From contig NZ_BADA01000099.1 of NCBI RefSeq assembly GCF_000333395.1, positions 1 to 33,835 of the forward strand: DNA of 33,835 bases. Direction: 5' to 3'. Positions 23,694 through 32,720 of this stretch are shown piece after piece. Numbering within the stretch: position 1 is the first letter of the stretch; each line of letters begins with the position of its first letter. The position numbers and the translations under genes are program-made. This DNA comes from Microbacterium sp. B19. Lineage in GTDB: Bacteria; Actinomycetota; Actinomycetes; Actinomycetales; Microbacteriaceae. A model generated the notes under the pieces. The model did no database searches and had not been told where the DNA came from. It was given only the letters and a program-made list of their open reading frames with translations.

Positions 23694-26219
23694 TCAGGCG
23701 TCGAGGCCGACGGCCACGGGCTCGTCGTCTCCCGAGACCAGCGGGATCGCGGCCGTCACGATCGGCACCGAGGCCGAGAGCAGCGTGCCGTCCTCGCGCA
23801 CCGAGCCCTCGAGCTGGCGGATCGACGGGCGCCCCGGGATGAGCGGCCCCTGGCCGTGCAGCGCGACGCGCACGCTCTCGCCGGGAGCGACGGTGTAGTC
23901 CACCCCGCGCACCGCGAAGTCGACCGGGCCGCCCTCCTCCCCGGCGTGCAGCGTCAGGGCCGTGGCCGTGAGCGTGACGTTGAGACGGGTGCCGTGCCAG
24001 TGCAGCACGTACGACAGCTCGGGCCAGTCGGCCGGCAGACGCGGATCGAACGTCAGGCGCCCGAAGTGGTCGCGCATGCCGCCGAAGCCGCTCACGAGCG
24101 CCGTCCACACCCCGCCGGCGGATGCCACGTGCACACCGTCGGCGGCGTTGTGGTGCAGGTCGCCGAGGTCGACGAACGCGGCCTGGCGGAAGTACTCCAG
24201 CGCGAGGTCCTGGTAACCGACCTCGGCCGCGAGGATCGACTGCACGACCGCCGACAGCGTCGAGTCGCCCGTGGTGAGCGGGTCGTAGTACTCGAAGTCC
24301 GCGAGCTTCTCGGCATCCGTGAAGTGATTCCCCTGCAGGAACAGGGCCAGCACGACATCCGCCTGCTTCAGCACCTGGTACCGGTAGATCACCAGCGGGT
24401 GGAAGTGCAGCAGGAGGGGGCGCTGGTCGGGCGGGGTGTTCTCGAGGTCCCAGATCTCGCGTTCGAGGAACACGGCGTCCTGGGGATGGATGCCGAGCGC
24501 CGGGCTGAACGGGATGTGCATCGCCTCGGCCGCCAGCTCCCACCGGTCGGGCTCCGAGGGGTCGAGGTTCATGCGGTCGGCCATGCGGCCGTAGGCCTCG
24601 GGGTCGTTCTCGGCCAGGTCGCGGACGGTGCGCGCGGCGAAGCGCAGGTTGAACCGCGCCATGACGTTCGTGAAGAGGTTGTCATTGACGACGGTGGTGT
24701 ACTCGTCCGGCCCCGTGACGCCGTGGATGTGGAACGAGTCCTCCTCGCCGTCGCCGTCGCTCGACCGCCAGAAGCCGAGCGTCGACCACAGCCGCGCGGT
24801 GTCGACCGCGATGTCCACGCCCTCGCGCGCGAGGAACTCCTCGTCGCCCGTGGCACGGACGTACTTCGCGAGCGCGAAGGAGACGTCGGCGTTGATGTGG
24901 TACTGCGCGGTGCCGGCGGCGTAGTACGCCGAGGCCTCCTCACCGTTGATGGTGCGCCAGGGGAACAGCGCGCCGGCCTCGTTGAGCTGGTGCGCCCGCT
25001 TCCGCGCCGCGGGGAGCATGAGGTAGCGCATGCGCAGCGCGTTCCGCGCCCACTGCGGCGTCGTGTACGCCAGGAACGGCAGCACGTAGACCTCGGTGTC
25101 CCAGAAGTAGTGGCCGCTGTACCCCGAACCGGTGACGCCCTTGGCGGGGACGCCCTGGCCGTCGGCGCGGGCCGCGGCCTGCGCGAGCTGGAAGAGGCAC
25201 CACCGCGTCGCCTGCTGCAGGTCGCCCTGACCGCCGATGCGGACGTCCGAGCGGTCCCAGAACGCCGAGAACCAGTCGATGTGGCTCTCGCGGAGGGCGA
25301 CGACGCCGAGGCTGCGGGCACGATCGAGCGTGCGGCGGCATCGGTCGACGAGCTCGCCCGCGGGCACGCCGCGCGACGTGTGGTAGCTGACGAGCTTCGT
25401 GATCGTCGTCGGCACGCCGGCCCGGGCGTCCACCCGGAAGACGTTCTTGGCGATGTCCGGCTCGACGAGATGCCGCGACTCGTACGTGTTGGCGGTCTCG
25501 ACCTCGTGGTCGGCCACGACCGCGAGCGTCATGCCCGACTCCGTGACCTCGTACGACAGCGCCGACCGGTCGCCGTCCTGCCAGTACTCGCGCGGCTGGA
25601 GCACACGGTCGGTGAGCTTCTCGGTCTTACGCGGGTCGAATCCGGCGGTCTTGGATGCCATCGGCGAACCGCCGTAGATGCCCTCGCCGTCCTGGCGGTT
25701 GAGGAGCTGGCACGCCACCGTCACCGGAGCGTCCGAGTTGAGGACCGTCACCGTCAGCCGCAGCACGACGAGGTGCTTCTCCTCGAACGACACGAACCGC
25801 TCGTCCTCGATGCGCACCTCCTTGCCCGACGGCGTCACCCAGAGGAGCGTGCGACGGAGGATGCCCTGGCGCATGTCGAGCACGCGCTCGTACTCGCGGA
25901 CGTCGGCGACGTCGAGCGAGAGCGGCTCGTCGTCGACGTAGACGCGCATGACCTTGGCATCCGGTGCGTTGATGATCGTCTGGCCGACCTCGGCGAAACC
26001 GTAGGCCTGCTCGGCGTGCCGGATCGGGAACGTCTCGTGGAAGCCGTTGATGAACGTGCCCTGCTCGTGGGCGAAACGACCCTCGATGGAGTTGCCGCGC
26101 AACCCCAGGTAACCGTTGCCGATGGCGAACAGGGTCTCGGTGACGCCCGTGTCGTCGACCGAGAACTCGGTCTCGACGAGGCGCCATTCGTCGATGGGGA
26201 AACGATCGCGATCGATCAT
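23694..26219 (-). CDS. Glycoside hydrolase family 65 disaccharide phosphorylase
   Basis: The 841-aa product has the GH65 layout and length. An N-terminal beta-sandwich opens with WRLVETEF and TLFAIGNGYLGLRGN. The (alpha/alpha)6 barrel contains YFWDTEVYVLPFL and HGVTGPDEYTTVVNDNLFTN, and Glu506 of GPDEY matches the general acid of maltose phosphorylase. A C-terminal beta-domain follows. GH65 enzymes split maltose, trehalose or kojibiose with phosphate into glucose and beta-glucose 1-phosphate; the exact substrate cannot be told from the sequence. ATG 26219 is preceded by GGAAGG at 8 nt; an upstream in-frame extension is the antisense shadow of the HAD gene. The adjacent upstream gene is a beta-phosphoglucomutase-like HAD protein, which would convert the product to glucose 6-phosphate. 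Confidence 0.92.
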   Translation of the reverse strand: MIDRDRFPIDEWRLVETEFSVDDTGVTETLFAIGNGYLGLRGNSIEGRFAHEQGTFINGFHETFPIRHAEQAYGFAEVGQTIINAPDAKVMRVYVDDEPLSLDVADVREYERVLDMRQGILRRTLLWVTPSGKEVRIEDERFVSFEEKHLVVLRLTVTVLNSDAPVTVACQLLNRQDGEGIYGGSPMASKTAGFDPRKTEKLTDRVLQPREYWQDGDRSALSYEVTESGMTLAVVADHEVETANTYESRHLVEPDIAKNVFRVDARAGVPTTITKLVSYHTSRGVPAGELVDRCRRTLDRARSLGVVALRESHIDWFSAFWDRSDVRIGGQGDLQQATRWCLFQLAQAAARADGQGVPAKGVTGSGYSGHYFWDTEVYVLPFLAYTTPQWARNALRMRYLMLPAARKRAHQLNEAGALFPWRTINGEEASAYYAAGTAQYHINADVSFALAKYVRATGDEEFLAREGVDIAVDTARLWSTLGFWRSSDGDGEEDSFHIHGVTGPDEYTTVVNDNLFTNVMARFNLRFAARTVRDLAENDPEAYGRMADRMNLDPSEPDRWELAAEAMHIPFSPALGIHPQDAVFLEREIWDLENTPPDQRPLLLHFHPLVIYRYQVLKQADVVLALFLQGNHFTDAEKLADFEYYDPLTTGDSTLSAVVQSILAAEVGYQDLALEYFRQAAFVDLGDLHHNAADGVHVASAGGVWTALVSGFGGMRDHFGRLTFDPRLPADWPELSYVLHWHGTRLNVTLTATALTLHAGEEGGPVDFAVRGVDYTVAPGESVRVALHGQGPLIPGRPSIRQLEGSVREDGTLLSASVPIVTAAIPLVSGDDEPVAVGLDA

Positions 26220-26272
26220 CGGGCAGGCCTTCCGGTGTGCCGGGATTCGGGTGCGTCGCGCGGGGCGACGGC

Positions 26273-27007
26273 TCAGTCTACGAACGCCTGGAGGTCGTCG
26301 ACGACCACGTCGGCCCCGGCGGCGAGCAGGTGCTCCGCGCCCACGCCGCGGTCGACGCCGACGACGAGCCCGAAACCGGCGGAGGAGGCCGAGGCGACAC
26401 CGCTCGTCGCGTCCTCGACGGCGGCCGAACGGGCCGGGTCGACGCGCAGCATGCGGGCGGCCTCGGCGAACACGTCCGGCGCGGGTTTGGAGGCGAGGTG
26501 GTCGCGTTCGGCGACCACGCCGTCCATCACCACGGGGAAGCGGTCGCGGATGCCGGCGGCCTCGAGCACCTCGACGGCGTTCTTCGAGCTCGACACGACA
26601 GCGATGGGCACGCCCGCGGCCTGGAGCACGTCGAGTACGGCGACCGAGCCCGGGTAGGGTGCGATGCCCTCGGCCCGGAGGATGCGCGAGAAGACGAGGT
26701 TCTTCCGGTTGCCGACGCCGCACACGGTGTCGAGCGACGGGTCGTCGGACGGGTCGCCCCACGGCACCTCGACGTCGCGACTGCGCAGCAGGCTCGCGAC
26801 GCCGTCATAGCGCTTCTTGCCGTCGACGTGCTCGAAGTAGTCGCGGTCGGTGTACGGCGGCTGGATGTCCCATGCCGCGAACAGCTCGTCGAACATCTCC
26901 TTCCACGCGCGCATGTGCACTTCGGCGGTGGGGGTGAGCACACCGTCGAGGTCGAACAGGACGGCGTCGAACGACGTCAGATCGGGCAGGTCACGGCTGT
27001 CGGTCAC
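26273..27007 (-). CDS. HAD-superfamily beta-phosphoglucomutase-like protein
   Basis: The 244-aa product carries the HAD motifs. Motif I is FDLDGVLT (Asp19 nucleophile, Asp21 acid/base), motif II is the Ser in AVVSSSKN, motif III is the Lys in LASKPAPDVF, and motif IV is AVEDATSGV. The cap region with MRAWKEMFDEL suits the beta-PGM class. It probably isomerises beta-glucose 1-phosphate to glucose 6-phosphate, linked to the GH65 phosphorylase 53 bp downstream on the same strand. The start is GTG 27007 with GGAG 6 nt upstream. A plain sugar-phosphate phosphatase role is the alternative. Length is slightly above the usual 220 aa because of an insert around residues 65-95. Confidence 0.85.
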   Translation of the reverse strand: MTDSRDLPDLTSFDAVLFDLDGVLTPTAEVHMRAWKEMFDELFAAWDIQPPYTDRDYFEHVDGKKRYDGVASLLRSRDVEVPWGDPSDDPSLDTVCGVGNRKNLVFSRILRAEGIAPYPGSVAVLDVLQAAGVPIAVVSSSKNAVEVLEAAGIRDRFPVVMDGVVAERDHLASKPAPDVFAEAARMLRVDPARSAAVEDATSGVASASSAGFGLVVGVDRGVGAEHLLAAGADVVVDDLQAFVD

Positions 27008-27095
27008 GGCGGGCTCCAGATCGCGAGGGCAGGACGCGCGGTCACGACGGTGCGCCGCCGTTCCAGCGTAGTGGCGAGAGGGTTACGCGGCCTGA

Positions 27096-28328
27096 TCAGG
27101 ACGCGACGGACAGGGTCTGGCGGGCGATCTCGAGCTCTTCGTTGGTCGGCACGACGAGCACCTCGACGCGCGACGCATCGGAGGAGATCCGACGGATGCC
27201 ACGCCCCCGCGTCTCATTCCGCTCGGGGTCGATCTCGACCCCCGCGAAGCCGAGCGTCGCGACCGCCTCGGCGCGCACGCGCGCGGCGTTCTCGCCGACG
27301 CCCGCCGTGAAGGAGATGACGTCGACACCGCCGAGCTGCGCGAGGTAGGCCCCCGCGTACGCGCGCAGGCGGTGGATGTAGACGTCGAACGCGAGCTGCG
27401 CGTCGGGGTCACCGGCGTCGCACCGCGCGGTGAGGTCGCGCATGTCGGACACACCCGCGAGTCCGACGAGACCCGACCGCTTGTTCAGCAGCGTGTCGAG
27501 GTCAGCGATCGAGAGGTCGGCGCGGCGCGCGAGCTGCAGTAGCACCGCGGGGTCGAGGTCGCCGGACCGCGTGCCCATGACGAGCCCCTCGAGCGGGGTG
27601 AGTCCCATCGACGTCTCGACGGATCGCCCGCCCTCGATCGCCGTCACGGACGCGCCGTTGCCGAGGTGGAACACGAGCTGACGGAGGTCGGCGAGCGGAC
27701 GACCGAGGAACGCGGCGGCGGATTCGCTCACGAACTTGTGGCTCGTTCCGTGGAACCCGTACCGGCGGATGCGATGCGCCTCGGCCAGCTCCCGGTCGAT
27801 CGCGTACGTGTACGCCGCCGGCGCGAGCGTCTGGTGGAACGCGGTGTCGAACACCGCGACGTGCGGGACGTCGGGGAACGCCTTCTTCGCCGCCACGATG
27901 CCGGCGAGGTTCGCCGGGTTGTGGAGGGGTGCGAGCACCGAGAGCTCGTCGATGTTGATCTCGACGAGCGGGGTCACGACCGTCGGCTCGAAGAAACGTG
28001 CGCCGCCGTGGACCACGCGGTGACCGACGGCGACGGGCGGCCGGGCGTCGAGCGACGGGCCGTGCGCGGCGAACGCCTCGAGCATGACCGCGAACCCCGC
28101 GGTGTGGTCGGGGATCTCGCGTTCGATGGTGGTCGTGGCATCCACGACCGTCGGCGCGGGACCGCCGGCGGGGGCCAGAGCCGCCGCCGCGACGGTGTGC
28201 GTCGCGACGCCGACCTCTTCGCCGATGCGCTCGACCAGGCCCGAGGCGAGGACGCGCTCGTGCTCCATGTCGAGCAACTGGTACTTGAACGAGGAGGATC
28301 CGCTGTTGACGACCAGCACGACGCTCAC
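27096..28328 (-). CDS. ackA: Acetate kinase
   Basis: The 410-aa product opens with VVLVVNSGSSSFKYQLLD, the N-terminal ASKHA phosphate-binding signature of acetate kinases. It continues with GHRVVHGGARF, FDTAFH, RRYGFHGTSHKFV, and GNGASVTAI-GG-S-x-DTSMG-like motifs (here SVETSMGLTPLEGLVMGTRSGDLDP), then FTAGVGENAARVRAEA. All family catalytic motifs appear intact, except that the usual DTSMG reads ETSMG. It interconverts acetyl phosphate plus ADP with acetate plus ATP. GTG 28328 overlaps the pta stop in GTGA, so pta-ackA is a coupled operon, as usual. Confidence 0.97.
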   Translation of the reverse strand: MSVVLVVNSGSSSFKYQLLDMEHERVLASGLVERIGEEVGVATHTVAAAALAPAGGPAPTVVDATTTIEREIPDHTAGFAVMLEAFAAHGPSLDARPPVAVGHRVVHGGARFFEPTVVTPLVEINIDELSVLAPLHNPANLAGIVAAKKAFPDVPHVAVFDTAFHQTLAPAAYTYAIDRELAEAHRIRRYGFHGTSHKFVSESAAAFLGRPLADLRQLVFHLGNGASVTAIEGGRSVETSMGLTPLEGLVMGTRSGDLDPAVLLQLARRADLSIADLDTLLNKRSGLVGLAGVSDMRDLTARCDAGDPDAQLAFDVYIHRLRAYAGAYLAQLGGVDVISFTAGVGENAARVRAEAVATLGFAGVEIDPERNETRGRGIRRISSDASRVEVLVVPTNEELEIARQTLSVAS

Positions 28329-30460
28329 GAGTTGCTCCCCTGCGCCTGGATCGCGGTGATGGCGATCGTGTTGACGATGTCGTCGACGAGCGCTCCGCGC
28401 GACAGGTCGTTGATCGGCTTGTTGAGTCCCTGCAGCACCGGGCCGATGGCGACGGCGCCGGCCGAGCGCTGCACGGCCTTGTACGTGTTATTGCCGGTGT
28501 TCAGGTCGGGGAAGACGAACACCGTCGCGCGCCCCGCGACCTCGGATCCGGGCATCTTGGCCGCGGCGACCGCGGCGTCGGCGGCGGCGTCGTACTGGAT
28601 CGGTCCCTCCACAAGGAGCTCCGGCGCGCGCTCGCGCACCAGCGCGGTCGCGGTCCGCACCTTCTCGACGTCGGCGCCGGTGCCCGACTCCCCCGTCGAG
28701 TACGAGAGCATCGCCACGCGCGGCTCGATACCGAACTGCTCGGCGGTCGCGGCGGACGAGATCGCGATGTCGGCGAGCTGCTCGCTCGTGGGGTCGGGAA
28801 TGACGGCGCAGTCGCCGTACACGAGCACGCGGTCGGCGAGGGCCATGAGGAACACGCTCGACACGACCGAGACGCCCGGCGCGGTCTTGATGATCTCGAA
28901 GGCCGGGCGGATCGTGTGCGCGGTGGTGTGCGCGGCGCCCGAGACCATGCCGTCGGCGAGACCCAGGTGCACCATGAGCGTGCCGAAGTACGACACGTCG
29001 GTGACGGTGTCGGCGGCCTGGGCGTACGTGACGCCCTTGTGCGCGCGAAGCCGTGCGTACTCGGTCGCGAACTTGTCGACGTGCACGGCGTCGAAGGGAC
29101 TCAGCACCTCGGCGTCGCGGATGTCGATGCCCAGCTCGATCGCCCGGCCGCGGACCTCGAGCGGCTCGCCGAGGATCGTGAGGTCGGCGATGCCGCGCGC
29201 GAGCACGGTCGCCGCCGCGCGCAGGACGCGGTCGTCGTTACCCTCGGGGAGCACGATGCGGCGGCGGTCGGCGCGGGCCCGGTCGACGAGGCCGTACTCG
29301 AACATCAGCGGCGTGACCACGCTCGGACGCGCGACCCCGAGTTCCCGCGTGAGGAGCTCGGTGTCGACGTGTCGCTCGAACATCGCGAGCGCCGTGTCGT
29401 ACCGGCGCTGGGAGTCCGCGGCGAGACGGCCGCGGGTGTTCATGATGCGCACCGCGGTGTCGTACGTGCCGAGGTCGGTCGCGATGATCGGCAGCGAGGA
29501 GCCGAGACCGTCGATGAGGCGGACGATCGGGTCGGGGAGCTCGAATCCGCCGTTCAGCACGACGCCGGCCAGCGACGGGAAGGTGCCCGAGGCGTTGGCG
29601 AGCAGCGTCGCGAGCAGCACCTCGGTGCGGTCGGCGGGGATCACGATGACCGCGGATTCCATCAGGCGCGGGAGCACGTTCACCATCGACATGCCCGCCA
29701 CGACGACGCCGAGCACCTCGCGCGTGAGCAGAGCGGGATCGCCCTTGATGAGCTCGCCCTCGACCGAGCGCAGGACACCGCGCATCGAGGGGGCGATGAG
29801 GAAGCGGTCCTCGGGGAGCGCCCAGACCGGAACCGTCCGGCCGGGCTTCGTGCCCGCGGCATCCACGATCGGACGTACGGACCCGATGATCTCGTCGAGC
29901 TGCTCGGGCTCGGCACGGTTGACGACGACGGCGAACACCTCGGCGCGCTCGTGGAGCAGCTCGGGCATCGTCAGAGCCGCGATCTGCCCCACCTCCTGCG
30001 GCGTGCGCGCGACCGAGAGGCCGAGCGTCTCGCCCTGCCCCTGCTGCGCCCGGCCGCCGAGTACGAGCAGCACGGGGGCGCCCAGGTTCGCGGCGATGCG
30101 CGCGTTGTACGCGAGCTCGGCGGGGCTGCCGACGTCGGTGTAGTCGCTGCCGATCACCACGACCGCGTCGCACTGCGCCTCGACGGCCTTGTACCGCTCG
30201 ACGATGCGCCCGAGCGCCGCGTCGGCGTCGTCGCGGACGTCGTCGTACGTGACGCCGACGCAGTCGTCGTACGCGAGGTCGACACCGTCGTGGTCGAGCA
30301 GCATCTCGAGCACGTAGTCGCGCTCGGCGGTGGAGCGCGCGATCGGCCGGAAGACGCCGACGCGCGGCGTCACGCGGCTGAGGGCGTCGAGGACGCCGAG
30401 AGCCACCGTGGACTTGCCCGAGTGCCCCTCGGCCGACGTGATGTAGATGCTCTGCGTCAC
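28325..30460 (-). CDS. pta: Phosphate acetyltransferase (long form with N-terminal P-loop/DRTGG regions)
   Basis: The 711-aa product is the long Pta type. The N-terminal P-loop-like region (SAEGHSGKSTVALG, about 8-21) is followed by a DRTGG-type middle domain (about 215-330) and the C-terminal PTA_PTB catalytic domain (about 380-705) with RIVLPEGNDDRVLRAA, ADGMVSGAAHTTAHTIRPAFEIIK and FPDLNTGNNTYKAVQR. It interconverts acetyl-CoA and acetyl phosphate. The start is GTG 30460 before TQSIYITSAEG, chosen by family N-terminus; only a weak TGGA precedes it. The upstream in-frame extension is rich in Pro/Arg and unrelated. It is coupled to ackA downstream and lies 49 bp after the DeoR-family gene. 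Confidence 0.96.
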   Translation of the reverse strand: MTQSIYITSAEGHSGKSTVALGVLDALSRVTPRVGVFRPIARSTAERDYVLEMLLDHDGVDLAYDDCVGVTYDDVRDDADAALGRIVERYKAVEAQCDAVVVIGSDYTDVGSPAELAYNARIAANLGAPVLLVLGGRAQQGQGETLGLSVARTPQEVGQIAALTMPELLHERAEVFAVVVNRAEPEQLDEIIGSVRPIVDAAGTKPGRTVPVWALPEDRFLIAPSMRGVLRSVEGELIKGDPALLTREVLGVVVAGMSMVNVLPRLMESAVIVIPADRTEVLLATLLANASGTFPSLAGVVLNGGFELPDPIVRLIDGLGSSLPIIATDLGTYDTAVRIMNTRGRLAADSQRRYDTALAMFERHVDTELLTRELGVARPSVVTPLMFEYGLVDRARADRRRIVLPEGNDDRVLRAAATVLARGIADLTILGEPLEVRGRAIELGIDIRDAEVLSPFDAVHVDKFATEYARLRAHKGVTYAQAADTVTDVSYFGTLMVHLGLADGMVSGAAHTTAHTIRPAFEIIKTAPGVSVVSSVFLMALADRVLVYGDCAVIPDPTSEQLADIAISSAATAEQFGIEPRVAMLSYSTGESGTGADVEKVRTATALVRERAPELLVEGPIQYDAAADAAVAAAKMPGSEVAGRATVFVFPDLNTGNNTYKAVQRSAGAVAIGPVLQGLNKPINDLSRGALVDDIVNTIAITAIQAQGSNS

Positions 30461-30509
30461 GGCATCCAGCCTAGGCGGGGCGGGTGACATCCCCGCCGGG
30501 GTTGCCTCG

Positions 30510-31298
30510 CTATCGAGCGATGTCGGCCGGTCCCGAGACGGGCGGAACGGGCAGGAGTCGAGCGCCCGCCCGACGCAGGGCCTCGGCGCGAGGATCGCCG
30601 CGGTCGAGGTCGGCGATGATCCCGGAGACGCCGTCGAGGGGCAGGATGCCGAAGCGCGAGGCCGCACCCAGTTTCTCTTCGCTCGCGAGGACGAACGTCT
30701 CGGCCGCACGGGCGGCGAGCGCACGCTTCATCGCCGCCTCCTCGGCGTCCCCCGTCGTCAGCCCCGCCTCGGCGTGCACGCCCGTGACGCCCAGGAAGAA
30801 GATGTCGGCGCTCACCCGCTGCGCGGCTTCGACCGCGGCAGCGCCGCACGCGACGGCGGAGTGCTTGAACACCTCTCCCCCGATCAGGAAGACGCGGGCA
30901 TCGTGGTGGAGCAACGCCGCGGCGATCGTCGGGGAGTGCGTGATGACGGTGCCGTCGAACGTCCGGGGAAGCGCGTGGACCATCGCCAGCGTCGTCGTGC
31001 CCCCGTCGAGCAGCACCGTGGAACCGGGCTCGATCAGGGCCACGGCCGCCTGCGCCACGCGCACCTTGCTCTCGCGCGCGACCTCGCCACGCACCGCGTA
31101 ATCGGCGACCGCGGGCGAGGCCGGCAGGGCACCGCCGTAGACGCGCACGGCGAGGCCGGCGGCATCCAGTTCCCGCAGGTCGCGACGGATGCTGTCCTCG
31201 GACAGGCCGAGTTCGACCGCGACGTCCTTGACGACGAGACGCCCGTCACGTCGCAGCCTCTCGAGCAGAACGTCCTTGCGCGCGGCAGCCAGCATCAT
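30510..31298 (-). CDS. DeoR-family transcriptional regulator
   Basis: The 262-aa product has an N-terminal DeoR-type helix-turn-helix (about 5-58: ARKDVLLERLRRDGRLVVKDVAVELGLSEDSIRRDLRELDAAG) and a C-terminal sugar-phosphate sensor domain (about 75-240) with LLDGGTTTLAM, THSPTIAAAL, LIGGEVF and DIFFLGVTGV. DeoR regulators sense phosphorylated sugars and usually repress nearby genes. ATG 31298 is followed by a second ATG; upstream sequence gives no clear ribosome-binding site. It is divergent from nudK across a 40-bp AT-rich gap, and lies upstream of pta on the same strand. Target genes could be nudK, itself, or pta-ackA; the ligand is unknown. Confidence 0.9.
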   Translation of the reverse strand: MMLAAARKDVLLERLRRDGRLVVKDVAVELGLSEDSIRRDLRELDAAGLAVRVYGGALPASPAVADYAVRGEVARESKVRVAQAAVALIEPGSTVLLDGGTTTLAMVHALPRTFDGTVITHSPTIAAALLHHDARVFLIGGEVFKHSAVACGAAAVEAAQRVSADIFFLGVTGVHAEAGLTTGDAEEAAMKRALAARAAETFVLASEEKLGAASRFGILPLDGVSGIIADLDRGDPRAEALRRAGARLLPVPPVSGPADIAR

Positions 31299-31338
31299 GT
31301 TCACATTCTTGCACGTTTCTGCATTATCGTTCCGAATC
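31299..31338. promoter_or_regulatory. Divergent deoR/nudK promoter region
   Basis: This 40-bp gap is AT-rich against its surroundings. It holds TGCA-cgtttc-TGCA (31310-31323), a dyad that could be an operator, and overlapping -10-like elements: TATCGT (31325-31330, plus) 8 nt before the nudK ATG, and GATAAT on the minus strand (31324-31329). nudK may be transcribed almost leaderless. Assignment is by eye only. Confidence 0.4.
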
Positions 31339-32007
31339 ATGAACGACGCACGCCCCGGCACCACCGTCCCCGACCACCGCGGCCGCACGGGCCTGCACCT
31401 CACCGGACGCGACCTGGATCGCAATCCCCGCGTCGAGGTGACCGACGTCGAGCTCCTCGCCGCGGGGTGGCACGTACTGCGCGCGACGACGTTCCGCTAC
31501 CTCGGCGACGACGGCGAGTGGGCGACGCTGAAGCGCGAGACCTACGACCGCGGCAACGGCGCGACGATCCTCCTCTACGACCCCGCGCGGCGCACCGTGC
31601 TGCTCACGCGCCAGTTCCGTTACCCGGTGTACGTCAACGACCACCCCGACGGCATGCTCATCGAGACTGCGGCGGGCCTGCTCGACGACGACGATCCCGT
31701 CACCGCGATCCGCCGCGAGGCCGAGGAGGAGACCGGACTGCGGGTCGTCGACGTCGAGCCGGTGTTCGAGGTGTACATGAGTCCCGGGTCCGTCACCGAG
31801 CGCCTGCACTTCTTCGCCGCGGCCTACGACGGGGCGACGCGCCAGGGCGACCGCGGCGGCCTCGCCGACGAGGACGAGGAGATCGAGATCCTCGAGTACG
31901 ACATCGATGCGGCCCTGCGGATGGTCCGCGACGGGGAGATCAAGGATGCCAAGACGATCATGCTGCTGCAGTGGGCGGTGATCGACGGGCCGTTCGCGCG
32001 CCGCTGA
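31339..32007 (+). CDS. nudK: NudK-type GDP-mannose pyrophosphatase (NUDIX hydrolase)
   Basis: The 222-aa product closely follows the NudK pattern: RETYDRGNGATILLYD, TVLLTRQFRYPVYVN, the NUDIX box region GLLDDDDPVTAIRREAEEETGL, YMSPGSVTERLHFF, and a closing DGEIKDAKTIMLLQW. The NUDIX box is one residue shorter at its start than the general consensus, as in E. coli NudK. NudK splits GDP-mannose into GMP and mannose 1-phosphate. About 28 additional N-terminal residues precede the family core. ATG 31339 is close to a -10-like element and no ribosome-binding site is visible. The divergent DeoR gene may control it. Confidence 0.88.
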   Translation: MNDARPGTTVPDHRGRTGLHLTGRDLDRNPRVEVTDVELLAAGWHVLRATTFRYLGDDGEWATLKRETYDRGNGATILLYDPARRTVLLTRQFRYPVYVNDHPDGMLIETAAGLLDDDDPVTAIRREAEEETGLRVVDVEPVFEVYMSPGSVTERLHFFAAAYDGATRQGDRGGLADEDEEIEILEYDIDAALRMVRDGEIKDAKTIMLLQWAVIDGPFARR

Positions 32008-32051
32008 GGCCTGGCATCCGGAGTCGCCCTGCGTGATGCGCCCGGGCATGA

Positions 32052-32147
32052 AAAGACTCTCCGCGCACCCGGCAGAGCCTGGTTACCCTTGCTACGTTTC
32101 CGTCCTGGGGGAGTTGGCCTGGATACCGCCGCGCGGAGAGCTGCCAC
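32052..32147 (-). ncRNA. ffs: Signal recognition particle RNA, small bacterial type (4.5S)
   Basis: On the minus strand the terminal arms CTCTCCGCGC (32131-32140) and GCGCGGAGAG (32057-32066) pair perfectly. Between them lie the SRP core elements: CTCCCCCAGGAC, an apical ACG-GAAA-CGT hairpin, then AGCAAGGGTAACCAGGCTCTG, matching the symmetric/asymmetric loop region that Ffh binds. The RNA is followed by TCTTTTC, a likely termination tract. The ends are estimated to within several bases. Protein ORFs across this stretch are spurious. It lies between nudK and the MarR gene. Confidence 0.85.
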
Positions 32148-32198
32148 CAGTCTACCCGACGTCCGCCGAGGCGCATGTCGACCGGGGTCCGCGACCGG

Positions 32199-32645
32199 TC
32201 ACCCGGGGAACGCGACGCGCCGGAGCAGCGCCGCCAGACGACCGCGCTCCTCGTCGTCGAGCCCCGCGTGCAAGGCCCGTTCGGCGGCGAGGATCGCCGG
32301 GCGCGCCTCGGCCAGGAGAGCACGACCGTCGGCCGTGACGACCACGACGTTCGCACGCCGGTCGCGCGGGTCGGCTTCACGGGCCACGAGCCCCCGCCGC
32401 TGCAGCTCATCGACGAGAGCGACCACCTGGCTGGGATCGAGCCGCAGGTGCTCGGACACCTCGCGTTGCGACGGGCGGGCCTCCCCGGCGGCGAGCGCGA
32501 GCACGGAGTACGAGCGCACCTTGAGCCCGAAGGGGGCGAGAGCCGCGTTACCGGCGGCGATCGAGAGCGCGTTCGCGCGCGCCATGAGGAAGCTCAGATC
32601 GTCGTCGAGGCGCACGGTCTCGTCGGTCGGGGTCTTCGACGTCAT
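32199..32645 (-). CDS. MarR-family transcriptional regulator
   Basis: The 148-aa product has the MarR winged helix-turn-helix: LALAAGEARPSQREVSEHLRLDPSQVVALVDELQRRGLV followed by the wing READPRDRRANVVVVTADGRALL, flanked by dimerisation helices. MarR proteins are dimers that usually repress adjacent genes until a phenolic or similar ligand binds. It is divergent from an SDR dehydrogenase and an amidohydrolase, with two palindromes between them, so autoregulation and control of that catabolic unit are likely. A TATGAT -10 element ends 6 bp before the ATG, so the mRNA may be leaderless. Confidence 0.93.
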   Translation of the reverse strand: MTSKTPTDETVRLDDDLSFLMARANALSIAAGNAALAPFGLKVRSYSVLALAAGEARPSQREVSEHLRLDPSQVVALVDELQRRGLVAREADPRDRRANVVVVTADGRALLAEARPAILAAERALHAGLDDEERGRLAALLRRVAFPG

Positions 32646-32662
32646 CGCGCAATCATAGCAAT

Positions 32663-32691
32663 CTCAATCATTGACTTTCTCAACGATTGAG
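32663..32691. promoter_or_regulatory. Dyad operator between the MarR gene and the SDR gene
   Basis: CTCAATCATTGA (32663-32674) and TCAACGATTGAG (32680-32691) are inverted repeats with one mismatch and a 5-nt spacer. Each arm is itself nearly palindromic (TCAAT-C-ATTGA and TCAA-CGA-TTGA), giving two MarR-dimer-sized sites. The site overlaps a plus-strand -35 (TTGACT, 32671-32676) that pairs with TAGAAA (32694-32699) at 17-bp spacing, so bound MarR would block the SDR promoter. Confidence 0.75.
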
Positions 32692-32720
32692 TTTAGAAAG
32701 AGTGCGACGGAAGGACTTCC

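Noticed and set aside
21045-26657. An 1870-residue plus-strand open frame
   Set aside because: It runs antisense through dnaX, the 115-bp repeats and the GH65 gene and has no recognisable domain; long antisense frames are expected at this GC content.
23694-26762. A 1022-residue form of the GH65 protein
   Set aside because: The additional N-terminal part is the shadow of the HAD gene; GH65 motifs start right after ATG 26219, which has its own ribosome-binding site.
31824-32410. Small ORFs overlapping the SRP RNA
   Set aside because: They cross a conserved structural RNA and have no protein-like motifs.
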